Positions 16,152 to 23,864 of a stretch of 38,402 nucleotides of DNA are shown piece after piece. Within the stretch, counting starts at the first letter, position 1; each line of letters opens with the position of its first letter. Below the pieces are notes generated by a model. It did no database searches and was not told the origin of the DNA. It was given only the letters and a program-made list of their open reading frames with translations. This DNA is from Streptomyces corynorhini (GTDB taxonomy: Bacteria > Actinomycetota > Actinomycetes > Streptomycetales > Streptomycetaceae): the NCBI RefSeq assembly GCF_003346515.1, contig NZ_QQNA01000071.1:1-38402 (forward strand). Direction: 5' to 3'. The position numbers were made by a program, and so were the translations under genes.

Positions 16152-16168
16152 TCGGAATGCCTCATTCC
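16152..16168. other. Small hairpin upstream of serS
   Basis: A perfect 7-bp stem (CGGAATG / CATTCCG) with a 3-nt loop, followed by two TTGACG hexamers (16174 and 16190) that could be -35 elements. No matching -10 was found. Confidence 0.3.
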
Positions 16169-16271
16169 GGGGAATTGACGCCCCTTTATTGACGAACGAA
16201 GAGCGAACACCGGGCAACCCGCCGAACCCACGCCCCACTCTCCCCAATTGCCGCAATTTGGACAAATAGCC

Positions 16272-16340
16272 ATGCCTGCCGCTTCGCGCCCCACTATCGA
16301 GTGGGCGCTGTCGGTGCGCACCGGTAGCCTGGTGGGGTGA
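16272..16340 (+). other. Possible 22-codon leader ORF overlapping the serS start
   Basis: An ATG-started frame encodes 22 residues, three of them Ser (two TCG, one AGC). Its TGA overlaps the serS GTG by 4 bp, a typical coupling arrangement. A weak GGA lies 9 nt before the ATG. It competes with the leaderless model for serS, so it is tentative. Confidence 0.25.
16325..16330 (+). promoter_or_regulatory. -10 element of a leaderless serS promoter
   Basis: TAGCCT fits TANNNT and ends 6 nt before the GTG, placing transcription start at or next to the start codon. This explains why no ribosome binding site precedes serS. No good -35 hexamer is visible. Confidence 0.55.
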
Positions 16341-17614
16341 TTGACCTTCGCCTGCTCCGTGAGGACCCCGACCGTGTTCGCGCCTCCCAGCGCGCCCGTG
16401 GAGAGGACGTCGCCCTCGTCGACGCCCTGCTCTCCGCCGACGAGCGGCGCAGGTCGTCCGGCGTCCGCTTCGACGAGCTGCGCTCCGAGCAGAAGTCGCT
16501 GGGCAAGCTGATCCCCAAGGCCGACGCCGATGAGCGTGCCGAGCTGCTCAAGAAGGCCGAGCAGCTGAAGGCCGACGTGAAGGCGGCCGACGTCGAGCAG
16601 CACGAGGCGGACGACGAGGCCAAGCAGCTCCTCCTCCAGCTGGGGAACGTCGTCCACCCCGACGTCCCGGTCGGTGGCGAGGAGGACTTCGTCGTCCTGG
16701 AGACGCATGGCGCGATCCGTGACTTCGCGGCCGAGGGCTTCGAGCCCAAGGACCACCTGGAGCTGGGCGAGGCACTGGGCGCCATCGACGTCGAGCGCGG
16801 AGCCAAGGTCTCGGGCTCGCGCTTCTACTACCTGACGGGGGTCGGCGCCCTCCTCGAACTGGCCCTGGTCAACGCGGCGATCGCGCAGGCCACCGAGGCC
16901 GGGTTCATCCCGATGCTCACCCCCGCGCTGGTCCGCCCGCGCGCCATGGAGGGCACCGGCTTCCTCGGCCAGGCCGCGGAGAACGTGTATCACCTGGAGA
17001 AGGACGACTACTACCTGGTCGGTACGTCGGAGGTCCCCCTCGCCGCGTACCACATGGACGAGATCATCGAGGCCGACAAGCTCCCCCTGCGGTACGCGGG
17101 CTTCTCGCCGTGCTTCCGCCGCGAGGCCGGGACGTACGGCAAGGACACCCGGGGCATCTTCCGGGTCCACCAGTTCGACAAGGTCGAGATGTTCTCGTAC
17201 GTCGACCCGGCGGAGGCCCAGTCCGAGCACCAGCGGCTGCTGGACTGGGAGAAGCAGTGGCTGACCTCCCTCGGCCTGCCCTTCCAGGTGATCGACGTGG
17301 CCACGGGCGACCTCGGTTCTTCGGCCTCGCGCAAGTTCGACTGCGAGGCGTGGATCCCGACGCAGGGCAAGTACCGCGAGCTGACCTCGGCGTCGAACTG
17401 CGACAGCTTCCAGGCCCGCAGGCTCTCGGTCCGTATGCGGGACGGCAAGCAGATCAAGCCGCTGTCCACGCTGAACGGCACGCTCTGCGCCGTACCGCGC
17501 ACCATCGTGGCGATCCTGGAGAACCACCAGCTGGCCGACGGTTCGGTGCGGGTGCCCGAGGTGCTCCGTCCGTATCTGGGCGGCCGTGAGGTCCTGGAGC
17601 CGATCGCCAAGTGA
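16337..17614 (+). CDS. serS: Seryl-tRNA synthetase
   Basis: A protein of 425 residues that charges tRNA-Ser (and tRNA-Sec) with serine. The N-terminal ~30-110 region is the antiparallel coiled-coil arm that holds the tRNA long variable arm. The class II core follows, with motif 2 around [16 protein letters not shown] (Arg261-Glu263) and motif 3 around [10 protein letters not shown] (Arg388). It is full length and typical. The GTG start lies 6 nt after TAGCCT and has no usable ribosome binding site, indicating a leaderless message. Its stop overlaps the next gene by 4 bp (GTGA), so the HAD gene is translationally coupled to it. Confidence 0.97.
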   Translation: MIDLRLLREDPDRVRASQRARGEDVALVDALLSADERRRSSGVRFDELRSEQKSLGKLIPKADADERAELLKKAEQLKADVKAADVEQHEADDEAKQLLLQLGNVVHPDVPVGGEEDFVVLETHGAIRDFAAEGFEPKDHLELGEALGAIDVERGAKVSGSRFYYLTGVGALLELALVNAAIAQATEAGFIPMLTPALVRPRAMEGTGFLGQAAENVYHLEKDDYYLVGTSEVPLAAYHMDEIIEADKLPLRYAGFSPCFRREAGTYGKDTRGIFRVHQFDKVEMFSYVDPAEAQSEHQRLLDWEKQWLTSLGLPFQVIDVATGDLGSSASRKFDCEAWIPTQGKYRELTSASNCDSFQARRLSVRMRDGKQIKPLSTLNGTLCAVPRTIVAILENHQLADGSVRVPEVLRPYLGGREVLEPIAK

Positions 17615-18477
17615 GCACGGACCCCGCGCCCGCCGTGACGGACCCCGCGCCCGCTGTCGCCGCGCCGACGCCGTCGTTCCCGTACAAACTCGTCGCCACC
17701 GATCTCGACGGCACACTGCTGCGCGAGGACGGCACGGTCTCCGAGCGCACGCGGAAGGCGCTCGCCTCGGTGACGGCGGCGGGTGCCGCGCACATCATCG
17801 TCACGGGACGCGCCGTGCCCTGGACCCGGAACATCCTGGACGACCTGGGGTACGAGGGGCTGGCCGTATGCGGCCAGGGCGCGCAGGTTTACCACGCCGG
17901 TGAGCACAGACTGCTGACGTCACTGACGCTGGACCGGCAGCTGGCCAAGGTGGCGCTCTCCCGGATCGAGGAGCGGATCGGCGCGCCGGCGCTGGCCGTG
18001 AGCCGGGACGGGCTGGACGGCGAGGTGCTGGTGGGCCCCGGCTACCGGGTACAGGAAGGCCCGCTGCCCGCCCTCTTCGTGGACGATCCGGCGCAGCTGT
18101 GGGCGGCGCCCCTCAACAAGGTGTACATACAGCACCCGGAGCTGGGCGACGACGCGCTGGCCGAGGCGGCGCGGGCCGCGGTCGGCGGTCTGGTGGACGT
18201 GGTGATGGCGGGCGCGGGCGTCGTGGAGATCCTCCCGCCGGGCCTGACCAAGGCCACCGGGCTCTCGCTGGCCGCGCGGAGGCTCGGCGTGAAGGCCGCG
18301 GACACGATCGCGTTCGGGGACATGCCGAACGACATCCCCATGTTCGGCTGGGCGGGATACGGCGTGGCGATGGCCAACGCCCACGAGAAGCTGAAGGCCG
18401 TCGCGGACGAGGTCACCGCGTCGAACGGGGACGACGGCATCGCGGTCGTGCTGGAGAAGCTGCTGCTGCCCGGCTGA
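17611..18477 (+). CDS. HAD-family (Cof-type) hydrolase
   Basis: A protein of 288 residues. The GTG start overlaps the serS TGA. A Pro-Ala repeat (DPAPAV twice) forms a loose N-terminus, then HAD motif I DLDGTLL with nucleophile Asp31 and Asp33, a Thr motif (VTGR), a C2-type cap, and motif IV GDMPND (Asp237, Asp241). The Cof subfamily dephosphorylates small phosphorylated metabolites, often sugar phosphates or flavin and cofactor intermediates; the substrate here cannot be told. Coupling to serS looks conserved in Streptomyces. A homologous protein is encoded at 27940-28809. Confidence 0.9.
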   Translation: MSTDPAPAVTDPAPAVAAPTPSFPYKLVATDLDGTLLREDGTVSERTRKALASVTAAGAAHIIVTGRAVPWTRNILDDLGYEGLAVCGQGAQVYHAGEHRLLTSLTLDRQLAKVALSRIEERIGAPALAVSRDGLDGEVLVGPGYRVQEGPLPALFVDDPAQLWAAPLNKVYIQHPELGDDALAEAARAAVGGLVDVVMAGAGVVEILPPGLTKATGLSLAARRLGVKAADTIAFGDMPNDIPMFGWAGYGVAMANAHEKLKAVADEVTASNGDDGIAVVLEKLLLPG

Positions 18478-18857
18478 GTCCGTAGGCTCGGAGGTCCGCA
18501 GATTCGGACGTCCACAGGGACCGTAGGTCCTGCGGAGCCGGAGGTCCACCGGATCCGCAGGCCCGGCCCAGCGGAACCGCAGGCGCCGGAACCGTAGGTC
18601 CGCCGGAGCCGTAGGTCTGACGCGGCAGGTGGTCCGGGAGGGGTGGCCCGCGCGGATGCGCGCTCGAAGCGGCCACCCCCGGGCAGCGCGTCGGCGGCTG
18701 CGCGGAGCGGTGATGGCTACTCCGGTGCCTGCGCGGTGCTGCCCTGCTGGGAACTCGACGGACTCGCACTTCCGGTCATCGCCGTGTTCCGCTCCCGGTC
18801 TGTGGTGTCTTCCGACGCTCTCCACTGTGCCCGGAGCGTCGGTGCGGCGCCACTGAA
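18478..18857. repeat. GGANCCGNAGG repeat array and gene-free gap
   Basis: After the HAD stop, copies of GGANCCGNAGG start near 18518 (imperfect), 18534, 18551, 18573, 18588 and 18605, spaced 15-22 bp. From 18620 to 18857 I see no gene or clear signal. Confidence 0.6.
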
Positions 18858-19550
18858 TTACCCGCCAACCGCCCGGTGCAGATCCCTGACCTGATGGGCG
18901 AGGCCATCCACCTTCGCGTCGACCCGGTCGAGGTGGGCGGAGACGTCGCACAGCCGGTTGCTGAGCGCGGCGACCACCCGGTTGGTGGCGTCGAGCCGAC
19001 GGTCCAGGCTGTCGAGCCGGTACGACATCCGGTTCAGGACCGGCCCCAGCTCCTGAAGCGCGCGCCCGACGCTGCCGAGGCAGGACTCGGTGTCCGTCAC
19101 GCGCCGGTCGAGGTCCGCGTACCCCTTGCGCAGATCTTCCTCGGCGTCGAGGAGGTACGTACGGACACGTCGCGCGATGTCGCTGTCGCGGAGGAGCATC
19201 GCGATGTTGAGGACGGCCCGGCGGGGGTGGAGCGTGAGCTGGGTGGCGGCCTGTGGATAACTTTCTCTCCGACCCTCGCCCCATAGTGACAACATGTCAC
19301 TATGAAAGCGCCGCAGGTCAGAGCCTCGCAGCACCCGCATACCGTTCTCGCACAGCTCGGCGCGATGCCTCGCCGTCAACTGCCTGATGACGCCTGTGGA
19401 TACTTCGAAGTACCGGGCGACGTCCTCCGTACGGACATGGATGCCGTCCGGAAGCATGGTCAGCGCCTTGACCTTGTCGAGCGCCTCGACCCGCCCCATG
19501 ACGCTGTCGCGCATCGTGCGCGATTCGAGCAGAGCACCTTCAGGTGGCAT
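18858..19550 (-). CDS. Antirepressor-like DNA-binding protein with C-terminal coiled coil
   Basis: A protein of 230 residues; the ATG at 19550 has AAGG 7-8 nt upstream. Residues ~22-85 look like a winged-helix-type reader (HVRTEDVARYFEVSTGVIRQL...GMRVLRGSDL). Residues 104-137 (LTLHPRRAVLNIAMLLRDSD then IARRVRTYLLD) resemble a segment common in phage antirepressor-type proteins. Residues ~140-228 are a long amphipathic heptad region (repeated RLDSLDRRLDATNRVV, HLDRVDAKVDGL) expected to form a coiled coil. I recall similar N-terminal halves in Streptomyces proteins often labelled DNA-binding or restriction-related, without proven function. Perfect and near-perfect DnaA-box sequences (19252-19260 and 19395-19403) fall inside its coding region. 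It is monocistronic. Confidence 0.7.
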   Translation of the reverse strand: MPPEGALLESRTMRDSVMGRVEALDKVKALTMLPDGIHVRTEDVARYFEVSTGVIRQLTARHRAELCENGMRVLRGSDLRRFHSDMLSLWGEGRRESYPQAATQLTLHPRRAVLNIAMLLRDSDIARRVRTYLLDAEEDLRKGYADLDRRVTDTESCLGSVGRALQELGPVLNRMSYRLDSLDRRLDATNRVVAALSNRLCDVSAHLDRVDAKVDGLAHQVRDLHRAVGG

Positions 19551-19763
19551 GGAAATGCCTTTCCCTTCGTGAACCGATGATGGTCGGCCCTCTCCCCGGG
19601 CTTCAGGGGTGGAGGTCGGCTCACGGTGCTTCTCACTCAATGACCGGCACGGCCGCTCGACGCGGCCACCGGCAATCCCCAGCTTCACGAACGCTCGACG
19701 TAACGAACTCCAGTTGCCTCCACGCACCCTGCCAAACGAGCAGATAAGCCTACAGTTACGCGG

Positions 19764-19790
19764 CAACCCCCGCCTATCGGGCGGGGGTTG
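19764..19790 (-). terminator. Terminator of the ABC operon
   Basis: A perfect 11-bp GC-rich stem (19764-19774 with 19780-19790) with loop TATCG, 64 bp beyond the stop of the last ABC gene. There is no U-tract. The rest of 19551-19853 contains a TAGGCT -10-like element on minus (about 19748-19753) that may drive the DNA-binding protein gene. Confidence 0.8.
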
Positions 19791-19853
19791 TCCGGTCGAA
19801 CAAGAAATCTGCCAGGCTGCTGCTGCCTCTGCTGCTGCCGTCGCTGCCGCCGC

Positions 19854-20573
19854 TCACTCCTCGCCGGCGAGAGTCAGCGTCCGGAGCTTCTGCCCCGCGT
19901 ACCAGGTCGCGACTACCGTGACCCCGGCCAGCAGGATCGCCGCGACCGGCAGCGTCACGTCCGAGCTGATGATGCCGTCGCCACCGATCTTCTGGGCGAG
20001 CGCCAGGGCCCACTGCTGGACGCTGAGCGTCCGCGCGCCGGACACCAGGCTGCCGAAGAGCGTCTCCCAGACCAGCGCGTAGACCAGCCCGATGACCACG
20101 GCGTGGCGGCTGACCGTACCCAGCAGGAGGAACAGCGCGCTGTACGCGATGGAGGCGACGAGGGCCGCCACGGTGTACGCGATGGCGATCTGCTGCCCGT
20201 TGCCGTTGAGGATCCACCCGGCGATGAAGGTGGGGATGGCGGAGAACGCCATGGTCACGGCGATCGCCACGATCAGCTTGGTGAAGATGATCGACGAACG
20301 CTTCACCGGCTTGGAGAGCAGGTAGACGATCGAGCCGTCGTCGATCTCGGGGCCGATCGCTCCCGTACCCGCGATCACACCGATCAGCGGCACCATCGTG
20401 GCGAGCCCGAAGCCGCCCAGCACATCGGCGGCGATCTGGTCGTCCACGCCGTTGAAGGCACGGACGGCCGCCGCCATCAGGATCAGCAGCGCGGGCAGGA
20501 TGAGGAGGATCGCGGCCCGGCGCCTGCCGAGCAGGGCCCGGTAGGTGAGCCGGGCGACTGTGGGGTTGTACAT
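19854..20573 (-). CDS. ABC-2 type transporter permease (second exporter)
   Basis: A protein of 239 residues, ATG with AAAGGAG ~9 nt upstream. Six predicted membrane helices include ILLILPALLILMAA, ATMVPLIGVIAGTGAIG, VAIAVTMAFSAIP, and later VASIAYSALFLLLG and LPVAAILLAGVTVVATWYAG. A cytoplasmic IGPEIDDGSIVYLLSKPV segment is characteristic of ABC-2 permeases. It should pair with the ATPase encoded just upstream (25-bp gap). It is the last gene of the four-gene minus-strand operon and precedes the hairpin at 19764-19790. The substrate is unknown. Confidence 0.9.
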   Translation of the reverse strand: MYNPTVARLTYRALLGRRRAAILLILPALLILMAAAVRAFNGVDDQIAADVLGGFGLATMVPLIGVIAGTGAIGPEIDDGSIVYLLSKPVKRSSIIFTKLIVAIAVTMAFSAIPTFIAGWILNGNGQQIAIAYTVAALVASIAYSALFLLLGTVSRHAVVIGLVYALVWETLFGSLVSGARTLSVQQWALALAQKIGGDGIISSDVTLPVAAILLAGVTVVATWYAGQKLRTLTLAGEE

Positions 20574-20598
20574 GACGTCACAGCTCCTTTCAGGCCGC

Positions 20599-21510
20599 TC
20601 AGGCCGCTACGAGGTAGGAGAAGACCGACTCGAGGGACTCGTCGGAGGGCGAGACCGTGAGCAGCCGGATGGAGTGTTCGCGGGCGACCTTCGGGAGCAG
20701 TTCGGTGAAGCGCCCGAAGTCGACGGCCTGGATGCGCAGCGCGCCCTCGGCCATGTCGACGTCGATGCCGGCCGTGGACGGGTCCGCGATCAGCGCGGCG
20801 GCGAGCGCGCGGTCGTCGCTGGAGCGCACGAGATAGCGGTGCGGTCGGTCGGTCATCAGGCGACGGATCTTGCGGAAGTCGCCGGAGGCGGCGTGCCGCC
20901 CGGCCACGATCACCTCGATATGCGAGGCGAGTTGCTCGACCTCCTCCAGGATGTGGGAGGAGAAGAGCACGGTGCGGCCCGTGGCGCCCATACGCCGCAG
21001 CAGATCCATGAGCTGCATGCGCTGGCGCGGGTCCATGCCGTTGAACGGCTCGTCGAGCAGCAGCACCGACGGATCGTGGACCAGCGCGGACGCCATCTTC
21101 ACGCGCTGGCGCATGCCCTTGCTGTACGTCCCGATCCTGCGGTCCTGCGCGTACTCCATCTCGACCGTGGCGAGCGCGGCGCGGGCCTCCTTCGGGCCCA
21201 GCCCGTGCAGTTCGGCGTTGGCCACGACGAATTCGAGGCCGGTGAGGAAGTCGTACATCCCCTCGCGCTCCGGCACGATGCCGATCTTCCGGTACACGGA
21301 CTCGTTGCGCCAGATCGGCTCCCCGTCGAGGGTGACGGTGCCCGTGGAGGGGGCGAGGAAGCCCGCCATCATGTTGATGAGGGTGGACTTGCCCGCGCCG
21401 TTGGGGCCGAGCAGACCGGTCACACCGGGGCCGATGGTCATGGTCACGTCGTTGACGGCGACCACGTTGCCGAACCAGCGCGAGGTGTGCTCGATATTGA
21501 TGGTGGTCAC
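20599..21510 (-). CDS. ABC transporter ATP-binding protein (second exporter)
   Basis: A protein of 303 residues, GTG start overlapping the upstream permease stop by 4 bp (GTGA), with GGAAGG 7 nt ahead. Walker A is LLGPNGAGKST, the signature is YSKGMRQ, Walker B is VLLLDEP and the switch His is in SSHILEE. A C-terminal ~80-residue domain follows, as usual in ABC-2 export ATPases. It energises the permease encoded downstream (19854-20573) and probably also forms mixed complexes with the other pair, since all four genes are translationally linked. Confidence 0.93.
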   Translation of the reverse strand: MTTINIEHTSRWFGNVVAVNDVTMTIGPGVTGLLGPNGAGKSTLINMMAGFLAPSTGTVTLDGEPIWRNESVYRKIGIVPEREGMYDFLTGLEFVVANAELHGLGPKEARAALATVEMEYAQDRRIGTYSKGMRQRVKMASALVHDPSVLLLDEPFNGMDPRQRMQLMDLLRRMGATGRTVLFSSHILEEVEQLASHIEVIVAGRHAASGDFRKIRRLMTDRPHRYLVRSSDDRALAAALIADPSTAGIDVDMAEGALRIQAVDFGRFTELLPKVAREHSIRLLTVSPSDESLESVFSYLVAA

Positions 21511-22415
21511 AGCCCGACCTTCCGGTAACGGCTCATGAGGACGGCGTACGAGCCGAAGACGAGCCCGAGTACGACAAGCAGATAGATCACGCCCACCCCG
21601 GCCGAGGGGCCCGCGCCCGCGGGGAAGGACGACGTGGCTCCGAGAAACGCGGTCTGCAGGCCGTCGATCAGCGTGATGGGTGAGAACAGGCCGATCCACT
21701 TGACGGCGGCGTCCTCCCCCACGGACGAGGCGATCGCCTGGAGGATGGAGACGGCTCCGTAGGAGATGGTCAGCGTCGCGATCACGGCGGCGACGCCGAA
21801 GCCCCGGCGCGGGGTGAGCGCGGCCATCACGAGGCCGATCCCGCCGAACAGCAGGGAGAGCATCGTGATCGAGACCAGCCCCTGCCCGAATCCCTTGGTC
21901 TGCTCGACGAAGTCCATCTTGGCCAGCAGCGAGCCCACATAGAGGATCACCAGCGGCACCCCGGTCAGCACGAAGAGGGCGGAGGCCATCGCTCCGTACT
22001 TCGCGAGGACGTAGTCCATCCGCTCGATCGGGCGCGAGAAGTAGAGCGGAACGGTCTTGAAGCGCAGGTCGCGGGAGACCGACTGCGGCGCCTGCGAGGC
22101 GAGGTAGAGACCGATGATCGCCTGCGTGAAGATCGCGTAGTTGGTGTATTCGAGCGGCAGCTTCTTGAGGTCGGTCGCGACGGCGACCGCGACGATGATC
22201 GCCGCGGGCAGGCACATCACCGCGAAGAGGATCATCGGAAGAACTTTGGACTTGGCCGAGCGGCCCAGCCCGTAGGCTCCGCGCAGGGACTGGGCGAACA
22301 GGGAACGGCGGGCGTAGGCGCGACCGAGGCGCGCGCCGTCGTAGTTGCGGTATCCGATGTTGTGGATACGGGTGGCGTCGGGCCCGGTGCTGGTCGGCCG
22401 GATCTCAGTGCTCAT
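21507..22415 (-). CDS. ABC-2 type transporter permease (first exporter)
   Basis: A protein of 302 residues; the ATG at 22415 has GGGAGG 8-9 nt upstream and overlaps the end of the upstream ATPase by 11 bp. A cytoplasmic N-terminus (~60 residues, with YRNYDGARLGR) precedes six predicted membrane helices. The loop SRDLRFKTVPLYFSRPIERMDYV is the ABC-2 coupling region. The GYRNYDGxRLG motif is common in actinobacterial export permeases. Substrate unknown. Confidence 0.9.
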   Translation of the reverse strand: MSTEIRPTSTGPDATRIHNIGYRNYDGARLGRAYARRSLFAQSLRGAYGLGRSAKSKVLPMILFAVMCLPAAIIVAVAVATDLKKLPLEYTNYAIFTQAIIGLYLASQAPQSVSRDLRFKTVPLYFSRPIERMDYVLAKYGAMASALFVLTGVPLVILYVGSLLAKMDFVEQTKGFGQGLVSITMLSLLFGGIGLVMAALTPRRGFGVAAVIATLTISYGAVSILQAIASSVGEDAAVKWIGLFSPITLIDGLQTAFLGATSSFPAGAGPSAGVGVIYLLVVLGLVFGSYAVLMSRYRKVGL

Positions 22416-23517
22416 CGCGGGCGCCTCCCTTCTGAAGTGCGTAGTCGGACGCGTGCTCGTCGGCTCCGACGGTGGTCGCTCCGGCGGCGCGCGTCCCGTC
22501 GCTGCCGGGTCCGTTCCCGCCGGGGCCGTTCCCGCCGGGGCCGCTCCCGCCGGATCCGCTCCCGCCGGGCCCGTCGGCCTCGGCCTGGCGCGGGCGGAAG
22601 ACCTCCGCGATGTGGTGGCGGCGCTGCTCCATCCGTACGAGACCGAGGCCGAGCCCGGCGACAGTGTCACGGACGGTGTCGTACGTCTCCTCGCCCTTGG
22701 CCTCGATTAGCAGGATGTGGCCCGCGCCGGGCAGCCCCTCCTCCGAGCCCGCGTGGATCGTGACACCGGTCGCCGACAGGGCCTCGCGCAGCGCCCGGGT
22801 GCCGTCGGGGTGCGTGTCCGTGTCGGTGACCTCGACGGCGAGGGTCGTGGTGGTCTGGGTGAAGTCGCTGGTGGAGCTGGAACGCAGCAGCGTTCCGCCG
22901 TCGATGACGACCACGTGGTCGCAGGTGCGCTCCAACTCGCCCAGTAGGTGCGAGGTGACCAGGACGGAGATGCCGAAGTCGGTGTAGACGCGGCGGATGA
23001 GGCCGAGCATCTCGTCGCGGCCGACCGGGTCAAGGCCGTTGGTCGGCTCGTCCAGCAGCACCAACTGCGGGTCGTGGACCAGCGCCTGCGCGAGCTTGAC
23101 GCGCTGCTTCATCCCGGTGGAGTAGCCGCCGATGGGGCGGTAGCGCTCCTCGTAGAGGCCGACGTGGCGCAGGGTGTCGGCGGTCCTCTCACGGGCGGCC
23201 GTCGCGGGAAGTCCGGACATGCGCGCCATATGTACGACGAACTCGGTGGCCGAGACGTCAGGCGGCAGACAGTCGTGCTCGGGCATGTATCCGACCCGCT
23301 CACGGATGGCGCCGCCGCTCGTGGCGACGTCGAGCCCGAGCACCTCGGCCCGGCCTTCCGTGGCGGGGGACAGACCCAGCAGGATCTTGATCATGGTGGA
23401 CTTGCCGGCTCCGTTGGCCCCCACCAGCCCCGTCACGCCGGGGCCGATGTCCAAGGAGAGCCGGTCAAGCGCGGTTACCCGGGGGAACCGCTTACTCAGG
23501 CTTTCGGTCGCGATCAC
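22405..23517 (-). CDS. ABC transporter ATP-binding protein (first exporter)
   Basis: A protein of 370 residues. I prefer the GTG at 23517 (GAGG 7 nt upstream) over the GTG at 23523, which sits too close to the same GAGG. Walker A LVGANGAGKST, signature YSTGMKQR, Walker B LVLLDEPTNGLDP and switch His (TSHLLGE) are intact. The C-terminal domain ends in a Gly/Ser/Asn-rich tail (GGSGPGGNGPGGN) encoded by a 15-bp repeat at about 22506-22573, then a charged end overlapping the permease gene. First gene of the operon. A perfect DnaA box (23661-23669) lies upstream. Confidence 0.93.
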   Translation of the reverse strand: MIATESLSKRFPRVTALDRLSLDIGPGVTGLVGANGAGKSTMIKILLGLSPATEGRAEVLGLDVATSGGAIRERVGYMPEHDCLPPDVSATEFVVHMARMSGLPATAARERTADTLRHVGLYEERYRPIGGYSTGMKQRVKLAQALVHDPQLVLLDEPTNGLDPVGRDEMLGLIRRVYTDFGISVLVTSHLLGELERTCDHVVVIDGGTLLRSSSTSDFTQTTTTLAVEVTDTDTHPDGTRALREALSATGVTIHAGSEEGLPGAGHILLIEAKGEETYDTVRDTVAGLGLGLVRMEQRRHHIAEVFRPRQAEADGPGGSGSGGSGPGGNGPGGNGPGSDGTRAAGATTVGADEHASDYALQKGGARDEH

Positions 23518-23864
23518 AGTCACACCTCGAAGGTAGTGGCGTCGGCCACACCCGGTCGTCAGACCAGACGGCTGTATCCGTGTCAGCCTCCGGTCGTACG
23601 GCCCCGTAAGGGCTACGTAAGGGCTGAGGCGCGCAGGCCCCGCGCGAAGCCCCCGGCCGGTTATCCACAGGCAGGACGGTGTCCTTGACGTGGTCGCCGG
23701 CCCTTGCGAGATTCTTCAGTGTCACGTTACGGACACGTAGCGCTTACGTGGGGGCTATCCGGCGGCCGACGAGGGGCCGGGAGCCGGGGCCGATAACCGG
23801 AGCCGGGGACCGGGGATCACCGGGACGGCTGAGGCGACGGAGGCAGAAACGGAGGGGAGGCGCC
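23518..23864. promoter_or_regulatory. Divergent promoter region between the ABC operon and hydrolase-SDR gene
   Basis: A 347-bp gap without a gene. It holds an 11-bp direct repeat (CGTAAGGGCTA at 23605-23615 and a near copy at 23616-23626), a perfect DnaA box TTATCCACA at 23661-23669, and GGAGCCGGG-like repeats at about 23770-23826 before the ribosome binding site. No clear -10/-35 pair was identified. Confidence 0.5.

Noticed and set aside
15714..16336. Chromosomal origin of replication (oriC)
   Set aside because: Streptomyces oriC lies between dnaA and dnaN and holds many more boxes. Neither gene is here, so a titration cluster is the better reading.
18413..18894. Small genes on either strand after the first HAD gene
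   Set aside because: Biased composition produced by repeats, no ribosome binding site and inconsistent codon third-position GC.
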